64,000 nucleotides of DNA from Bradyrhizobium sp. Rc3b. Lineage in GTDB: Bacteria > Pseudomonadota > Alphaproteobacteria > Rhizobiales > Xanthobacteraceae. Below are positions 52,425 through 63,172 of this stretch, piece after piece. Where the stretch lies: positions 248,001-312,000 of the forward strand of contig NZ_FOUS01000009.1 of NCBI RefSeq assembly GCF_900114915.1. The letters are read 5' to 3'. The notes under the pieces were generated by a model. The model worked only from the letters and a program-made list of their open reading frames with translations. It was not told the DNA's origin and did not search any database. The translations under genes and the position numbers were made by a program. Positions within the stretch are counted from its first letter, which is position 1; every line of letters begins with the position of its first letter.

Positions 52425-53126
52425 ATGATCGATCTCCATTACGCGCCGACGCCGAATGGCTGGAAAATCTCGATCATGCTGGAAGAGCTCCGACTTCCCT
52501 ATGTCGTGAAGCCCGTCGACATCCGCGCCGGCGAGCAGTTCAGCCCCGAGTTTCTGGCGATCTCCCCGAACAACCGCATCCCCGCGATCGTCGATCACGC
52601 ACCCGCCGACGGCGGCGGGCCGTTCTCGGTGTTCGAGACCGGCGCAATTCTGATTTATCTCGCGGAGAAGACCGGCCGCTTCCTGGCCGCTGACTTGCGC
52701 GGCCGTTCCACCACAATTCAATGGGTGATGTGGCAGATGGCCGGCCTCGGGCCGATGCTGGGCCAGCACGGCCATTTTGCGCTCTATGCGGCGGAGAAGA
52801 TCCCCTATGGGATCGAGCGCTATCGCGACGAGGCGGCCCGGCTCTACGGTGTGCTCGACCGGCAGCTGGAGAAGACCGGCGCCTATGTCGCCGGCGACTA
52901 TTCCATTGCCGACATTGCCTGCTTCCCCTGGACCATGACCCACAAGGCGCAGGGCTTTACGCTCGACGACTATCCGAATGTCAAACGCTGGTATGCCGAC
53001 GTCCGCGCCAGGCCGCAGGTGCAGGCGGGGCTTGCGATCGGAAAATTCGTGAAAGAGCCGTTCGACGAGGAATCACGCAAGATCATGTTCGGCCAGCGTG
53101 CGAAGGAAGTGTTGGGAAGGAAGTAG
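52425..53126 (+). CDS. Glutathione S-transferase (YfcG/YghU-like)
   Basis: The 233-residue protein starts IDLHYAPTPNGWKISIMLEE, with the catalytic Thr/Asn region typical of Nu-class GSTs such as YfcG. It continues with SPNNRIPAIVDH and an acidic GSH-site block FETGAILIYLAEKTGRF. These enzymes use glutathione for disulfide-bond reductase activity. It is the first of three same-strand redox-type genes, but a repeat-like gap separates it from the isomerase gene. Confidence 0.87.
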   Translation: MIDLHYAPTPNGWKISIMLEELRLPYVVKPVDIRAGEQFSPEFLAISPNNRIPAIVDHAPADGGGPFSVFETGAILIYLAEKTGRFLAADLRGRSTTIQWVMWQMAGLGPMLGQHGHFALYAAEKIPYGIERYRDEAARLYGVLDRQLEKTGAYVAGDYSIADIACFPWTMTHKAQGFTLDDYPNVKRWYADVRARPQVQAGLAIGKFVKEPFDEESRKIMFGQRAKEVLGRK

Positions 53127-53134
53127 TGCCTGTC

Positions 53135-53250
53135 CCTCATGGTGAGGAGCGCCATAGGCGCGTCTCGAACCATGAAGGCCCGACTGTCACCCGTGGCCAT
53201 CCTTCGAGACGGCCGCTACGCGGCCTCCTCAGGACGAGGTCCGTCACAAA
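53135..53250. repeat. Intergenic hairpin-rich segment
   Basis: The left part TGTCCCTCATGGTGAGGAGC and the right part GGCCTCCTCAGGACGAGG share paired pieces, with an inner GGCGCGTCTCGAACCATGAAGG and CCTTCGAGACGGCC pair. This is the CTCATGGTGAGGAG-type hairpin common in bradyrhizobial intergenic regions. Pairing is imperfect. Confidence 0.5.
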
Positions 53251-53259
53251 GGAAACGCC

Positions 53260-53868
53260 ATGATCGAATTCTTCTTCGACTGTTCCAGCCCCTGGACCTA
53301 TCTCGCCTTCCACAACATCCAGCCGCTCGCCAGGGAACTCGGCGCCGAGATCGTCTGGCGACCGATCCTGGTCGGCGGCATCTTCAATACGGTCAATCCG
53401 AGCGTCTACGCGCAGCGCGAGACGCCGGTGCCGTTGAAGGCGCGCTATATGAAGAAGGACCTTCAGGACTGGTCGCGCTCGGCGGGCCTTGCGATCAAGA
53501 TGCCGCCGACGGTGTTTCCGGTGAACAGCGTCAAGGCGATGCGCGGCTGCATCTGGCTGGGTAAGGACATGGTGCCGTTCGCGACCGCCGTGTTCGAGGC
53601 CTATTGGGGGGGCGACAAGGATATCTCGCAGGACGCGGTGCTCGCGGAGATTTGCAAACGGGTCGGCATCGACGAGCGAAAATTCTTCGCCGGCATCGCC
53701 GAGCAAGGGATCAAGGATCAGCTCAAGGCGAATACGGAAGAGGTCGTCGCCCGCGGCGGCTTCGGCTCGCCGACGATCTTTGTCAATAAGACCGACATGT
53801 ATTTCGGCAATGACCGCCTGCCGCTGATCCGCGAAGCGCTCAAGCGCAGCAAGGCGAGCGCGGCCTGA
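53260..53868 (+). CDS. 2-hydroxychromene-2-carboxylate isomerase (DsbA/kappa-GST family)
   Basis: The 202-residue protein has the thioredoxin-fold HCCA isomerase pattern: IEFFFDCSSPWTYLAFHNI with the catalytic-type serine near residue 10, RPILVGGIFNTVNPS, and GGFGSPTIFVNKTDMYFGND. In naphthalene degradation this enzyme isomerises a hydroxychromene with glutathione; elsewhere it handles related aromatic or thiol substrates. The next gene overlaps its stop by one base, so the pair is translationally coupled. Confidence 0.85.
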   Translation: MIEFFFDCSSPWTYLAFHNIQPLARELGAEIVWRPILVGGIFNTVNPSVYAQRETPVPLKARYMKKDLQDWSRSAGLAIKMPPTVFPVNSVKAMRGCIWLGKDMVPFATAVFEAYWGGDKDISQDAVLAEICKRVGIDERKFFAGIAEQGIKDQLKANTEEVVARGGFGSPTIFVNKTDMYFGNDRLPLIREALKRSKASAA

Positions 53869-54845
53869 TGGTGCGCGCCGTCGTCTGTCGCGCGCTCGGC
53901 GAGCCCGAAACCTTGCGGCTGGAAGAGTTTCCGCCGCGCGCCCTGAAGCCGGGCGAAGCGCGGGTCGCGATCCGTGCCGCCGGGCTGAATTTTCCTGATG
54001 TGCTGATGGCCGCCGGCCAATATCAGCTCAAGCCGGAGCTGCCGTTCACGCCCGGCATGGAAGCTGCCGGCGACGTGACCGAAGTGGGTGCGGAGGCGAA
54101 GGGCGTTGCCGTCGGCGACAAGGTTATCGTGAAGGTGCGGCATGGCGCATTCACCGACGAGGCCATCGTCGCGCCGTCGCAGCTCACGCCGATGCCGTCG
54201 ACATTCGACTACGCCGAGGCTGCGACCTATCTTGCTGGCCATGGCACGGCCTATCACGCGCTGATCGATCGCGGCCGGGTCGAGCCGGGAGAGGTGCTGC
54301 TGGTGCATGGCGCCGGTGGTGGCACGGGATTGGCCGCCGTCGAGATCGGCAAGATGCTGGGCGCGACCGTGATCGCGACGGCGTCCAGCGACGAGAAGCT
54401 CGCCATCGCGAAATCGCGCGGCGCCGATCATCTTATCCGCTATGACCGCGAGCCGTTTCGCGACGCCGTCAAGCGCATCACCGATGGTCGCGGCGCGGAC
54501 ATCGTGTTCGATCCCGTCGGCGGTCAGGTTTTCGAAGACTCGATGCGCTGTATCGCCTGGGGCGCGCGGCTCCTCGTAATCGGCTTCACCGGCGGCATCG
54601 GTTCGGCCAAGACCAACCTCCTGCTGATCAAGGGAGCCAGCGTGCTCGGCGTGCGTGCCGGCGAAGCGGTACGAAAGAATCCCGCACTTGGCGAGGTCCG
54701 CCTGAAAGCGCTCTTGCAATGGGCGGAGGAGGGCAAGCTGCGCCCCAACGTCTCACACTGCCTGCCACTGGAAGATTACGCGAAGGCCATGCGGCTCTTG
54801 ATCGACCGCAAGGCGATCGGGCGTGTCGCGCTGATGATGGAGTGA
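53868..54845 (+). CDS. NADPH:quinone oxidoreductase (zinc-free MDR family)
   Basis: The 325-residue enzyme is a quinone-reductase-like member of the medium-chain dehydrogenases: AAGLNFPDVLMAAGQYQLKP, FTPGMEAAGDV, and the cofactor loop VHGAGGGTGLAAVEIGK. It lacks zinc ligands. It would use NADPH on quinones or enones. It overlaps the isomerase gene by one base, indicating a two-gene operon for breakdown or detoxification of an aromatic or carbonyl compound. Confidence 0.88.
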   Translation: MVRAVVCRALGEPETLRLEEFPPRALKPGEARVAIRAAGLNFPDVLMAAGQYQLKPELPFTPGMEAAGDVTEVGAEAKGVAVGDKVIVKVRHGAFTDEAIVAPSQLTPMPSTFDYAEAATYLAGHGTAYHALIDRGRVEPGEVLLVHGAGGGTGLAAVEIGKMLGATVIATASSDEKLAIAKSRGADHLIRYDREPFRDAVKRITDGRGADIVFDPVGGQVFEDSMRCIAWGARLLVIGFTGGIGSAKTNLLLIKGASVLGVRAGEAVRKNPALGEVRLKALLQWAEEGKLRPNVSHCLPLEDYAKAMRLLIDRKAIGRVALMME

Positions 54846-54851
54846 CGGTGC

Positions 54852-54976
54852 CGTAGGGTGGGCAAAGGCGCTGTTGCGCCGTGCCCACCATCTCTCTCGA
54901 TGGCGAAAAGTGCGTGGGCACGCTTCCGCCGTCGCTCTTCGAGCTATGGCGGACAAGTCGCTTTGCCCACCCTACG
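54852..54976. repeat. Inverted repeat, CGTAGGGTGGGCAAAGGCG family (second copy)
   Basis: CGTAGGGTGGGCAAAG at 54852 pairs with CTTTGCCCACCCTACG at the right end. The order of internal parts matches 35949-36070. It lies between the converging quinone reductase and enoyl-CoA hydratase genes. Confidence 0.8.
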
Positions 54977-54988
54977 AGAGCTACGAAG

Positions 54989-55879
54989 CTACTTGTATTC
55001 CCGCTCCGTCCACCACGGGAAATAGTCCGGCATGTCGCTGGACACCTTGTTCTGGAACTGCGCGGGGCGCTTTTCCAGGAACGACACCACGCCTTCCTTG
55101 ACATCGTCGGAGCGGCCGCGGGCGTAGATGCCGCGGCTGTCGACCTTGTGGGCCTCCATCGGATCATCGGCGCCCATCATGCGCCACATCATCTGGCGGA
55201 TCAGCGCAACCGATACCGGTGCGGTCTTCGCCGCGAACTCCTTGGCGAGCGCGCGGGCGGTCGGCAGGAGGTCATCAGGGGAGACGACCTTGCTGACGAG
55301 ACGGCCGGCGAGGGCTTCCTGGGCCGGGAAGACGCGGCCCGAATAGCACCATTCCAGCGCCTGCGAGATGCCGACAATGCGTGGCAGGAACCAGCTCGAC
55401 GCCGCCTCCGGCACGATGCCACGCTGGGAGAACACGAAGCCGAAGCGAGCGGCGTCGGAAGCAATGCGGATGTCCATCGCGAGCTGCATGGTGACGCCGA
55501 TGCCGACCGCAGGGCCGTTCACGGCGGCGATGACGGGCTTCAGGCACTTGAAAATGCGCAAGGTCACCTGGCCGCCGCCGTCGCGCACCTGCGGATCGCT
55601 GTAGTCGACCTTGCCGTCGGCGAAGCGTTTGACGGGCCCGCGCCGGGCGTCGCGATCGAACGTGTCGGCGCCCGACGACAGATCGGCGCCCGCGCAAAAA
55701 CCGCGACCGGCGCCTGTCACGATAATGGCGCGGACGTTATCGTCCTTGTCGGCGGCGTCGAACGCGTCGATCAGCTCTCCCTGCATCCGCGCGTTGAAGG
55801 CGTTGAGCTTGTCGGGCCGGTTTAGGGTGATGGTGAGGATCTGCTCGGCGACCTCGTATTTGATCGTCTCATACGCCAT
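54989..55879 (-). CDS. Enoyl-CoA hydratase/isomerase family protein
   Basis: The 296-residue protein has the crotonase pattern: IKYEVAEQILTITLNRPDKL, the oxyanion-hole ADLSSGADTF region after GAGRGFCAG, and a glutamate-containing RGIVPEAASSWFLPRIVG. It would hydrate or isomerise an acyl-CoA. It ends at the C-terminal PDYFPWWTEREYK. I start at the ATG at 55879 (MAYETIKYE); the frame further up runs into a repeat and is not coding. Confidence 0.9.
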   Translation of the reverse strand: MAYETIKYEVAEQILTITLNRPDKLNAFNARMQGELIDAFDAADKDDNVRAIIVTGAGRGFCAGADLSSGADTFDRDARRGPVKRFADGKVDYSDPQVRDGGGQVTLRIFKCLKPVIAAVNGPAVGIGVTMQLAMDIRIASDAARFGFVFSQRGIVPEAASSWFLPRIVGISQALEWCYSGRVFPAQEALAGRLVSKVVSPDDLLPTARALAKEFAAKTAPVSVALIRQMMWRMMGADDPMEAHKVDSRGIYARGRSDDVKEGVVSFLEKRPAQFQNKVSSDMPDYFPWWTEREYK

Positions 55880-55937
55880 GATGGTTTCCTTCCTTTTGTT
55901 CTTTCGCTGCGCAGATGGCACAGGGCTTGAGTTTTCT

Positions 55938-56100
55938 TTACCCTCCCCTGGAGGGGGAGGGTCGATCGCGCGCAGCGCGAGCGGGGTGGGGTGATCTCTC
56001 CTCTCGGGCACTGCTGGACGCGGAGAGACCGTCACCCCACCCCGTCTCACATTTCGCTGCGCTCAACGTGAGCCGACCCTCCCCCTCCAGGGGAGGGTAA
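55938..56100. repeat. Long inverted repeat with TTACCCTCCCCTGGAGGGGG arms
   Basis: The left arm TTACCCTCCCCTGGAGGGGG and the matching right arm ending GGGGAGGGTAA are reverse complements over about 24 bases, with inner GAGCGGGGTGGGGTGA/TCACCCCACCCCGT pairs. It fills much of the 303-base gap between the enoyl-CoA hydratase and amidase genes; I see no gene in the rest of that gap. Confidence 0.85.
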
Positions 56101-56182
56101 GCAAGAGGCTCCGCATGCTGCCTGTCCAAAGACTTCCGGGCTTGCGCTTAAAGGGCGCGCTTCCCGGAATGACGAGAACGTC

Positions 56183-57604
56183 TTACTTCGCCGGCGGCCT
56201 CGGCCAGGGCTTCTGCGGCCCGCGCAGGCCCTCAAAAGCCTTGGCCATGCCGAGCACGCCGATATCGTCGAAGCGGCGGCCGACGATCTGCACGCCGATG
56301 GGAAAACCCTTGGCATCGAAGCCGCCGTTGATCGAGATGGCGGGGTTCTCCGACATATTCCACGGCACGGTATAGGCGATGTGCTCGAACGGTTTCATGG
56401 GGTCGTTGGTCGGCGAGGCCCAGTCCGCCGGATAGTTCACGTTCGGCGCGGTCGGCGAGATCACGTAATCGAGCTCGCAGAACAGCTTCGACGCCGCGGC
56501 GCGGATCGCCATGGTCTGGTTGAAGCCGCGGATGACATCGATGCCAGAGAGCTTGGCGCCGGACTCGCCCCATTTGAAGATATAGGGCAGCACCTTGGCC
56601 TGTTCGGCCGGCGTCAGCTTGGCCAGATCATCCCACATCCGCGCGCGCCAGAAGTTGTCGAGGCCGTCGAGCATCTCGCGCGTCAGGATGCCGTCGACCT
56701 CGGTCACGACGCTACCTGCGGATTCGAACGCTTTCGCCGCCTTCACCGCGACCTCGCGCACCGGCTTCTCCAGCGCCAGGCCGCAGCCGGGATCGAGCAT
56801 CAGGCCGATGCGCAGCTTGCGCGGAGACTTCTCTGCTCCCTTCCAGTTCAGCGGCTCGGCGGGCAGGCTCATGCCGTCGCGCCGGTCGGGCTTTGCGATC
56901 ACGCTCATCATCAGCGCGCAATCGTCGACCGTGCGGGTCATGGGGCCGGCGACGCGCCCGACATAGGTGGGGTCGATCGGCACGCGGCCGAAGCTCGGCT
57001 TCAGGCCGACGAGGCCGCACCAGCCCGCAGGCAGGCGAACCGAGCCGCCGATATCGGTGCCGAGATGTAGCGGACCATAGCCGGCCGCGGCAGCCGCGCC
57101 TGCGCCCGCGCTGGAGCCGCCGGGGTTCTTCGAGAGGTCCCAGGGGTTGCGCGCGAGTGCGTGGAAACTGGAGAGTCCGGATGACAGCATGCCGTAATCG
57201 GGCATCGTGGTCTTGGCGAAGATGACCGCGCCGGCCTCGCGCAGGCGTGCGGCGGGCGGGGCGTCCTTCTCGGCTGGCACGAGCTTGACGCTGGCCGCGC
57301 CCAGCGGCACCGGCACGCCCTTGGTCGCGATGTTGTCCTTCACCGTGACGGGCACGCCATCGAGCGCGCCGGATGGCTCACCGCCGGACCAGCGCGCGGT
57401 CGAGGCCTTCGCGGCCTCGCGCGCGCCGTCGGGATCGAATGCATAGAGCGCCTTCAGATGCGGCTCCCACGCAGCGACATGCGCGAGCAAATCCTCCAGC
57501 ACCTCGCTCGGCGAGAACTGCTTGGCGCGATAGCCCGCGATCAGATCGACCGCGGACAGATCGTGCAGTGAGGTGACCGCTTCCTCAGGGCTCTTCTTAT
57601 GCAT
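56183..57604 (-). CDS. Amidase-signature family amidase
   Basis: The 473-residue enzyme has the Ser-cisSer-Lys triad: K89 in VTVKDNIA, S165 in PGGSSAGAGA, and S188 in GTDIGGSVRLP. The family hydrolyses amides such as acylated amino acids, nitrile-derived amides and carboxamides. It is immediately downstream of the M20 peptidase gene on the same strand (2 bases between), in a cluster with peptide-type transport. Confidence 0.9.
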   Translation of the reverse strand: MHKKSPEEAVTSLHDLSAVDLIAGYRAKQFSPSEVLEDLLAHVAAWEPHLKALYAFDPDGAREAAKASTARWSGGEPSGALDGVPVTVKDNIATKGVPVPLGAASVKLVPAEKDAPPAARLREAGAVIFAKTTMPDYGMLSSGLSSFHALARNPWDLSKNPGGSSAGAGAAAAAGYGPLHLGTDIGGSVRLPAGWCGLVGLKPSFGRVPIDPTYVGRVAGPMTRTVDDCALMMSVIAKPDRRDGMSLPAEPLNWKGAEKSPRKLRIGLMLDPGCGLALEKPVREVAVKAAKAFESAGSVVTEVDGILTREMLDGLDNFWRARMWDDLAKLTPAEQAKVLPYIFKWGESGAKLSGIDVIRGFNQTMAIRAAASKLFCELDYVISPTAPNVNYPADWASPTNDPMKPFEHIAYTVPWNMSENPAISINGGFDAKGFPIGVQIVGRRFDDIGVLGMAKAFEGLRGPQKPWPRPPAK

Positions 57605-57606
57605 TG

Positions 57607-58770
57607 CTAACCTACCGGCATACGGGTCTCGATGATCCGGGCGAACATGCTGGCGCCGATCGGCAGGATCTTGTCGTCGAGCACGAAGCCGGGATTGTGC
57701 ACGGGCACGTTGCCATCATGGCCGACCCAGAAATAGGCGCCGGGAATGGTCTCCAGCATGTCGGCAAAATCCTCGCTGCCCATCTTGGGCTGGGCGCGCG
57801 TGATCACGTTGACGGGGTCGACGATGGTGCGCGCGACCTCCTCGACCACCTTGGACTGCTCGACCTGGTTGACCAGCACGCCGAAGGTGTCGCGGATGTC
57901 GACGTCGATGACGCACTGGTAGGCGCTTGCGATGCCGGCGCAGATGGTGCGGATGCGTTCGCTGACCAGGGTGCGAACTTCCTTCGAGAAGGTGCGGATG
58001 GTGCCGCAAAGATGCGCGTCGCCGGGAATGACATTGTAGGCGGAGCCCGCGTGGATCTGGGTGATCGACACTACTGCGGCCTGCAGCGGCTCGACGTTGC
58101 GGCTGACGATGGTCTGGATCGCCTGCGCCAGCGTGGTCGCGATGATCACCGCGTCCTTGGAGCGCTCGGGCATCGCGCCATGCGCGCCATAGCCGGTGAT
58201 GCGCAGGTCGAAGAAGTCGGCGCTGGCCATCGCCGGGCCGGGCAGGATCGCGATCTCGCCGTGGTTGAGGTCGGGCGCGTTGTGCAGGCCGTACAGCTCG
58301 TCGCAGGGGAATTTTTCGAACAGGCCGTCCTTGATCATCGCACGGGCGCCGCCGAGACCTTCCTCGGCCGGCTGGAAGATCAAATGCACGGTGCCGTCGA
58401 AGTTCTTGGTCTCGGCGAGATAGCGCGCGGTGCCGAGCAGCATGGTGGTGTGGCCGTCATGGCCGCAGCCGTGGAAGCGGCCGGGGATTTTCGAGCTCCA
58501 CTTCAGATTGGTGTTCTCTTCCATCGGCAGCGCGTCCATGTCGGCGCGAAGGCCGATGCGCTTGTTGCCCGAACCCTTGCCCTTGATCACGCCGATCACG
58601 CCGGTGCCGCCGAGACCGCGATGCACCTCGATGCCCCAGCTCTTCAGCTTGTCGGCGACGATGCCGGAGGTGCGCACTTCCTCGAATCCGATCTCGGGAT
58701 GGGCGTGCAGGTCGCGGCGGATGGCGGTGAGCTCGTCGGCGTAACCGTCGATGCGGTCGATCGTGGGCAT
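57607..58770 (-). CDS. M20-family amidohydrolase/metallopeptidase
   Basis: The 387-residue protein matches the hippurate-hydrolase/amidohydrolase branch of M20: GLRADMDALPMEENTN, the zinc-binding FHGCGHDGHTTMLLGTA, and a C-terminal GSEDFADMLETIPGAYFW. It cleaves N-acyl amino acids or short peptides. It is 13 bases downstream of the M81 gene and directly upstream of the amidase. Confidence 0.9.
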   Translation of the reverse strand: MPTIDRIDGYADELTAIRRDLHAHPEIGFEEVRTSGIVADKLKSWGIEVHRGLGGTGVIGVIKGKGSGNKRIGLRADMDALPMEENTNLKWSSKIPGRFHGCGHDGHTTMLLGTARYLAETKNFDGTVHLIFQPAEEGLGGARAMIKDGLFEKFPCDELYGLHNAPDLNHGEIAILPGPAMASADFFDLRITGYGAHGAMPERSKDAVIIATTLAQAIQTIVSRNVEPLQAAVVSITQIHAGSAYNVIPGDAHLCGTIRTFSKEVRTLVSERIRTICAGIASAYQCVIDVDIRDTFGVLVNQVEQSKVVEEVARTIVDPVNVITRAQPKMGSEDFADMLETIPGAYFWVGHDGNVPVHNPGFVLDDKILPIGASMFARIIETRMPVG

Positions 58771-58783
58771 GGGCTTTGTCCAG

Positions 58784-60289
58784 TTAGCGTGAGGGAGGCG
58801 AGAAAACGGGGCCGTTCGGCTTGATGCGAATGCCCGGACGCAGGCGCGTCCAGGGCAGGGTGGCGGTGTCGGCCGGCATCGCGCCCGGTGCGGCGCAGAT
58901 CATCAGCTTTTCCGCGATCGGCTCGAAATCGGCGCGGAAGTGCACCGAGCTCTTGTTGACCAGAATCTTCTGTTCGGTCGGCTCGATGCCGACATAGCGG
59001 TACATCGCCTGGTCGGCGAGCTGCGCCTTGTGCGAGGAGACGACGACGCGGACGTCGCCGATGCGCAAGCAAGCGGAGGGGCCCATCTCCATCTCGCGGC
59101 CGCCATAGTAAGGGCCGGGCGCGATGAAGCGGCCGTCGGAGAGCTTTTCGACCACGAAGGTCTCGCGATAGGGCTCGTCGCCGGGGATGCCGGACTTGCC
59201 GCCGAGCGACAGCGTCACGGTGGCACCGACGCCGGCATCATGCGCGGCCTTGGCCGAGACCGGATCGTAGATCGCGCCGGTCGCGGCGCTCGCTCTGTTG
59301 CGCACCAGCGCGCGCAGCATGCCGGTCGTATCGGAATCGCCGCCGGCGCCGGGATTGTCCTGGGTGTCGGCGATGATGATCGGCTTGCTCGCGCTCTTCG
59401 AAAGCTCCATCGCGTGGCGCACGCCGTCATCCGGCGACCAGATCTTGCCGTCGAAATCGTCTTCGTGCCTTTCGATCAGCTTGACGATCGCATCGGCCGC
59501 ACGGTCGGCATCGGCTTGCGTCCTGCCATAGGCGAACACGCTCGGCCCGCAATCGCGGAAGTCGGCGGCGGGAAAGCCGGGCGCGAAAGACAGCGTCGGA
59601 ACTGCGGCACTCTCCAGCGCGGCGAGCTGTTCGTAAATGCCTTTGGTCGGCTGGTCGTTGGTGCATTGCCAGCTGATCGGGATCAGGAACGGCAATTGCC
59701 GGAACGATTTGGCAAAGCGCTGCTTCGTTTGCAGCAGCAGCGCGAGATGGCGCGCAGAGGCACGGCCGGTCTCGGCCATGTCGACATGCGGATAGGTCCG
59801 GTAGGCGATCAACGCGTCGGCATGTTCCATCATCTCCGGCGTGACGTTGGCATGGAGGTCGAGGCTGGTGACCAGCGGAACGTCCTTGCCGATGACGCGG
59901 CGCACGCGCGCCAGAATCTCGCCTTCGCCGTCGTCGAGATGCTCGGTCACCATGGCGCCGTGCAAATCGAGATAGACCGCATCGATCGGGCCGGCGGCTG
60001 CGATGCCGTCGACCATCACCCGCACGATGCGCTCGAAGGCGTCCTTGGTGACATGCGCCGACGGGCTCGCACCGCAGGCAATCGTCGGAACAAGTTCCCA
60101 GCCGTTCGCTTCGGCGCTGTCGACGAAGCCGGCAAGGCCGACATTGATGCGCCGCATCACCTTCAGCACGTCGGCGCCTTCTGTCATCGCCGGCCAGCCG
60201 CCGCCATGCTGGAAGTCGGCGAAGGTCGCCTTGGTGGGAGCGAAGGTGTTGGTCTCGTGCAGGAAGCCGCCGACGGCGATGCGTGTCAT
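58784..60289 (-). CDS. M81-family metallopeptidase (MlrC-like)
   Basis: The 501-residue protein matches the M81/MlrC family: RIAVGGFLHETNTFAPTKAT at the N terminus, VYLDLHGAMVTEHLDDGEGE with zinc-type residues, SLDLHANVTPEMMEHADALI and ADTQDNPGAGGDSDTTGMLR. MlrC finishes microcystin degradation in sphingomonads; in rhizobia such proteins probably act on small peptides or amides. It is the first of three hydrolase genes, downstream of the ABC importer. Confidence 0.89.
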   Translation of the reverse strand: MTRIAVGGFLHETNTFAPTKATFADFQHGGGWPAMTEGADVLKVMRRINVGLAGFVDSAEANGWELVPTIACGASPSAHVTKDAFERIVRVMVDGIAAAGPIDAVYLDLHGAMVTEHLDDGEGEILARVRRVIGKDVPLVTSLDLHANVTPEMMEHADALIAYRTYPHVDMAETGRASARHLALLLQTKQRFAKSFRQLPFLIPISWQCTNDQPTKGIYEQLAALESAAVPTLSFAPGFPAADFRDCGPSVFAYGRTQADADRAADAIVKLIERHEDDFDGKIWSPDDGVRHAMELSKSASKPIIIADTQDNPGAGGDSDTTGMLRALVRNRASAATGAIYDPVSAKAAHDAGVGATVTLSLGGKSGIPGDEPYRETFVVEKLSDGRFIAPGPYYGGREMEMGPSACLRIGDVRVVVSSHKAQLADQAMYRYVGIEPTEQKILVNKSSVHFRADFEPIAEKLMICAAPGAMPADTATLPWTRLRPGIRIKPNGPVFSPPSR

Positions 60290-60448
60290 TCAGTTCAGTC
60301 CAATCAATCAAGAGGGCGCGACGTTAGCCTTGGCCCTGCGGCGAGAGCAAGGTGGGAAGCACTCGCGCCGCGCATAGGGTCAAGCTGTTTTGGGAATGCT
60401 GCGGGTGCGGTGGGTGTTGTGAACCATTGCGCCAACTCCGCACTCGGT

Positions 60449-60596
60449 GTCGTCCCTGCGAACGCAGGGACCCATAACCCCAGGGAGGAGTTTGGCGAAG
60501 ATCGGTCGTTCGGGATTAGCACCACGCGCGATCGATAGATCACGCGGTATGGGTCCCTGCGCCCCGTACGCAATTGCGCACTAGGCAGGGACGACA
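60449..60596. repeat. Long inverted repeat, opposite-orientation partner of 22228-22369
   Basis: GTCGTCCCTGCGAACGCAGGG on the left pairs with CCCTGC...GGCAGGGACGAC on the right. Bases 60531-60552 equal the reverse complement of 22251-22272. It lies in the 313-base gap between the ABC-importer ATPase gene and the M81 gene, and I see nothing else in that gap. Confidence 0.8.
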
Positions 60597-60602
60597 GTGT
60601 AG

Positions 60603-62266
<1,664 letters not shown>

Positions 62267-62267
<1 letters not shown>

Positions 62268-63154
62268 CACTTGCCTTCCCGCTGCTTCATGCGCGGATCG
62301 AGTGCGTCGCGGGCGGCGTCGCCGATCAGATTGATGCTGAGGATGGCGATCGAAAGCAGCAGGCCCGGCCAGAAGATCAGCGACGGCTTGATCTGGAAGT
62401 ACTGCCGGCCCTCGGCCATGATGTTGCCCCAGGTGGGCGTCTCCGGCGAGATGCCGGCGCCGAGGAAGGAGAGGATGGCCTCGGTGAGGATCGCGCTCGC
62501 GCAGATATAGGTGCCCTGGACGATCAGCGGCGCCACCGTGTTCGGCATCAGATGCCGCCACATGATCTTGGGCAGCGACGAGCCAACCGAGATCGCGGCT
62601 TCTACATAAGGCTCCTCGCGCGCCGACAGCACGACCGAGCGGACCAGGCGCGCCACGCGCGGAATCTCGGGGATGGTGATCGCGATCAGCACGGTCCAGA
62701 GGCTGGCACCGGACAGCGACACCACGGCGATTGCGAGCAGGATGCTCGGCATCGCCATCAGGCCGTCCATGACCCGCATCAGCACGGCATCGACCAGCTT
62801 GAAGAAGCCGGAGACGAGGCCGATCGCAAGGCCGATGACGATCGACAGGATCGCAGAGCCGATGCCGATCAGCAGCGAGATGCGGCCGCCATAGACGACG
62901 CGCGACAACAGGTCACGACCATAGGCATCGGTGCCGAGCAGGAATTGCGCGGACGACGGCTTGAGCCGTTGCGACGGCGCGAGCTGGATCGGATCATGCG
63001 GCGCGATCAGCGGCGCCAGGATCGAGACCAGGATGATCAGCGCGAGCAGGACCGTCGCCGTGGCGATGATCGGCGTCGAGGTGAGGAAGCCGAAGCGCGG
63101 CCGCAGCGGCGACGTGATCGGAATGGACGACTGGGGAAGGGTATCGACCGACAT
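62267..63154 (-). CDS. Peptide-type ABC transporter permease (DppC-like)
   Basis: The 295-residue permease has an N-terminal cytoplasmic segment, a first helix (IIATATVLLALIILVSILAP), HDPIQLAPSQRLKPSSAQFL with the family pattern GTDAYGRDLLSRVVYGGR, and the EAA loop VEAAISVGSSLPKIMWRHLMPN near residue 200. It pairs with the DppB-like permease of the next gene. It lies 18 bases from it on the same strand. Confidence 0.92.
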
Positions 63155-63172
63155 TCTATTCTTGTCCTTGCC

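Noticed and set aside
53135..53250. Possible CRISPR or phage attachment structure among the intergenic repeats
   Set aside because: Repeats here and elsewhere are single inverted hairpins without regularly spaced units, Cas genes, integrase genes or target duplications.
58940..60538. A 532-codon open frame on the plus strand opposite the M81 gene
   Set aside because: Antisense to a gene with full family motifs, and it runs into an intergenic repeat.
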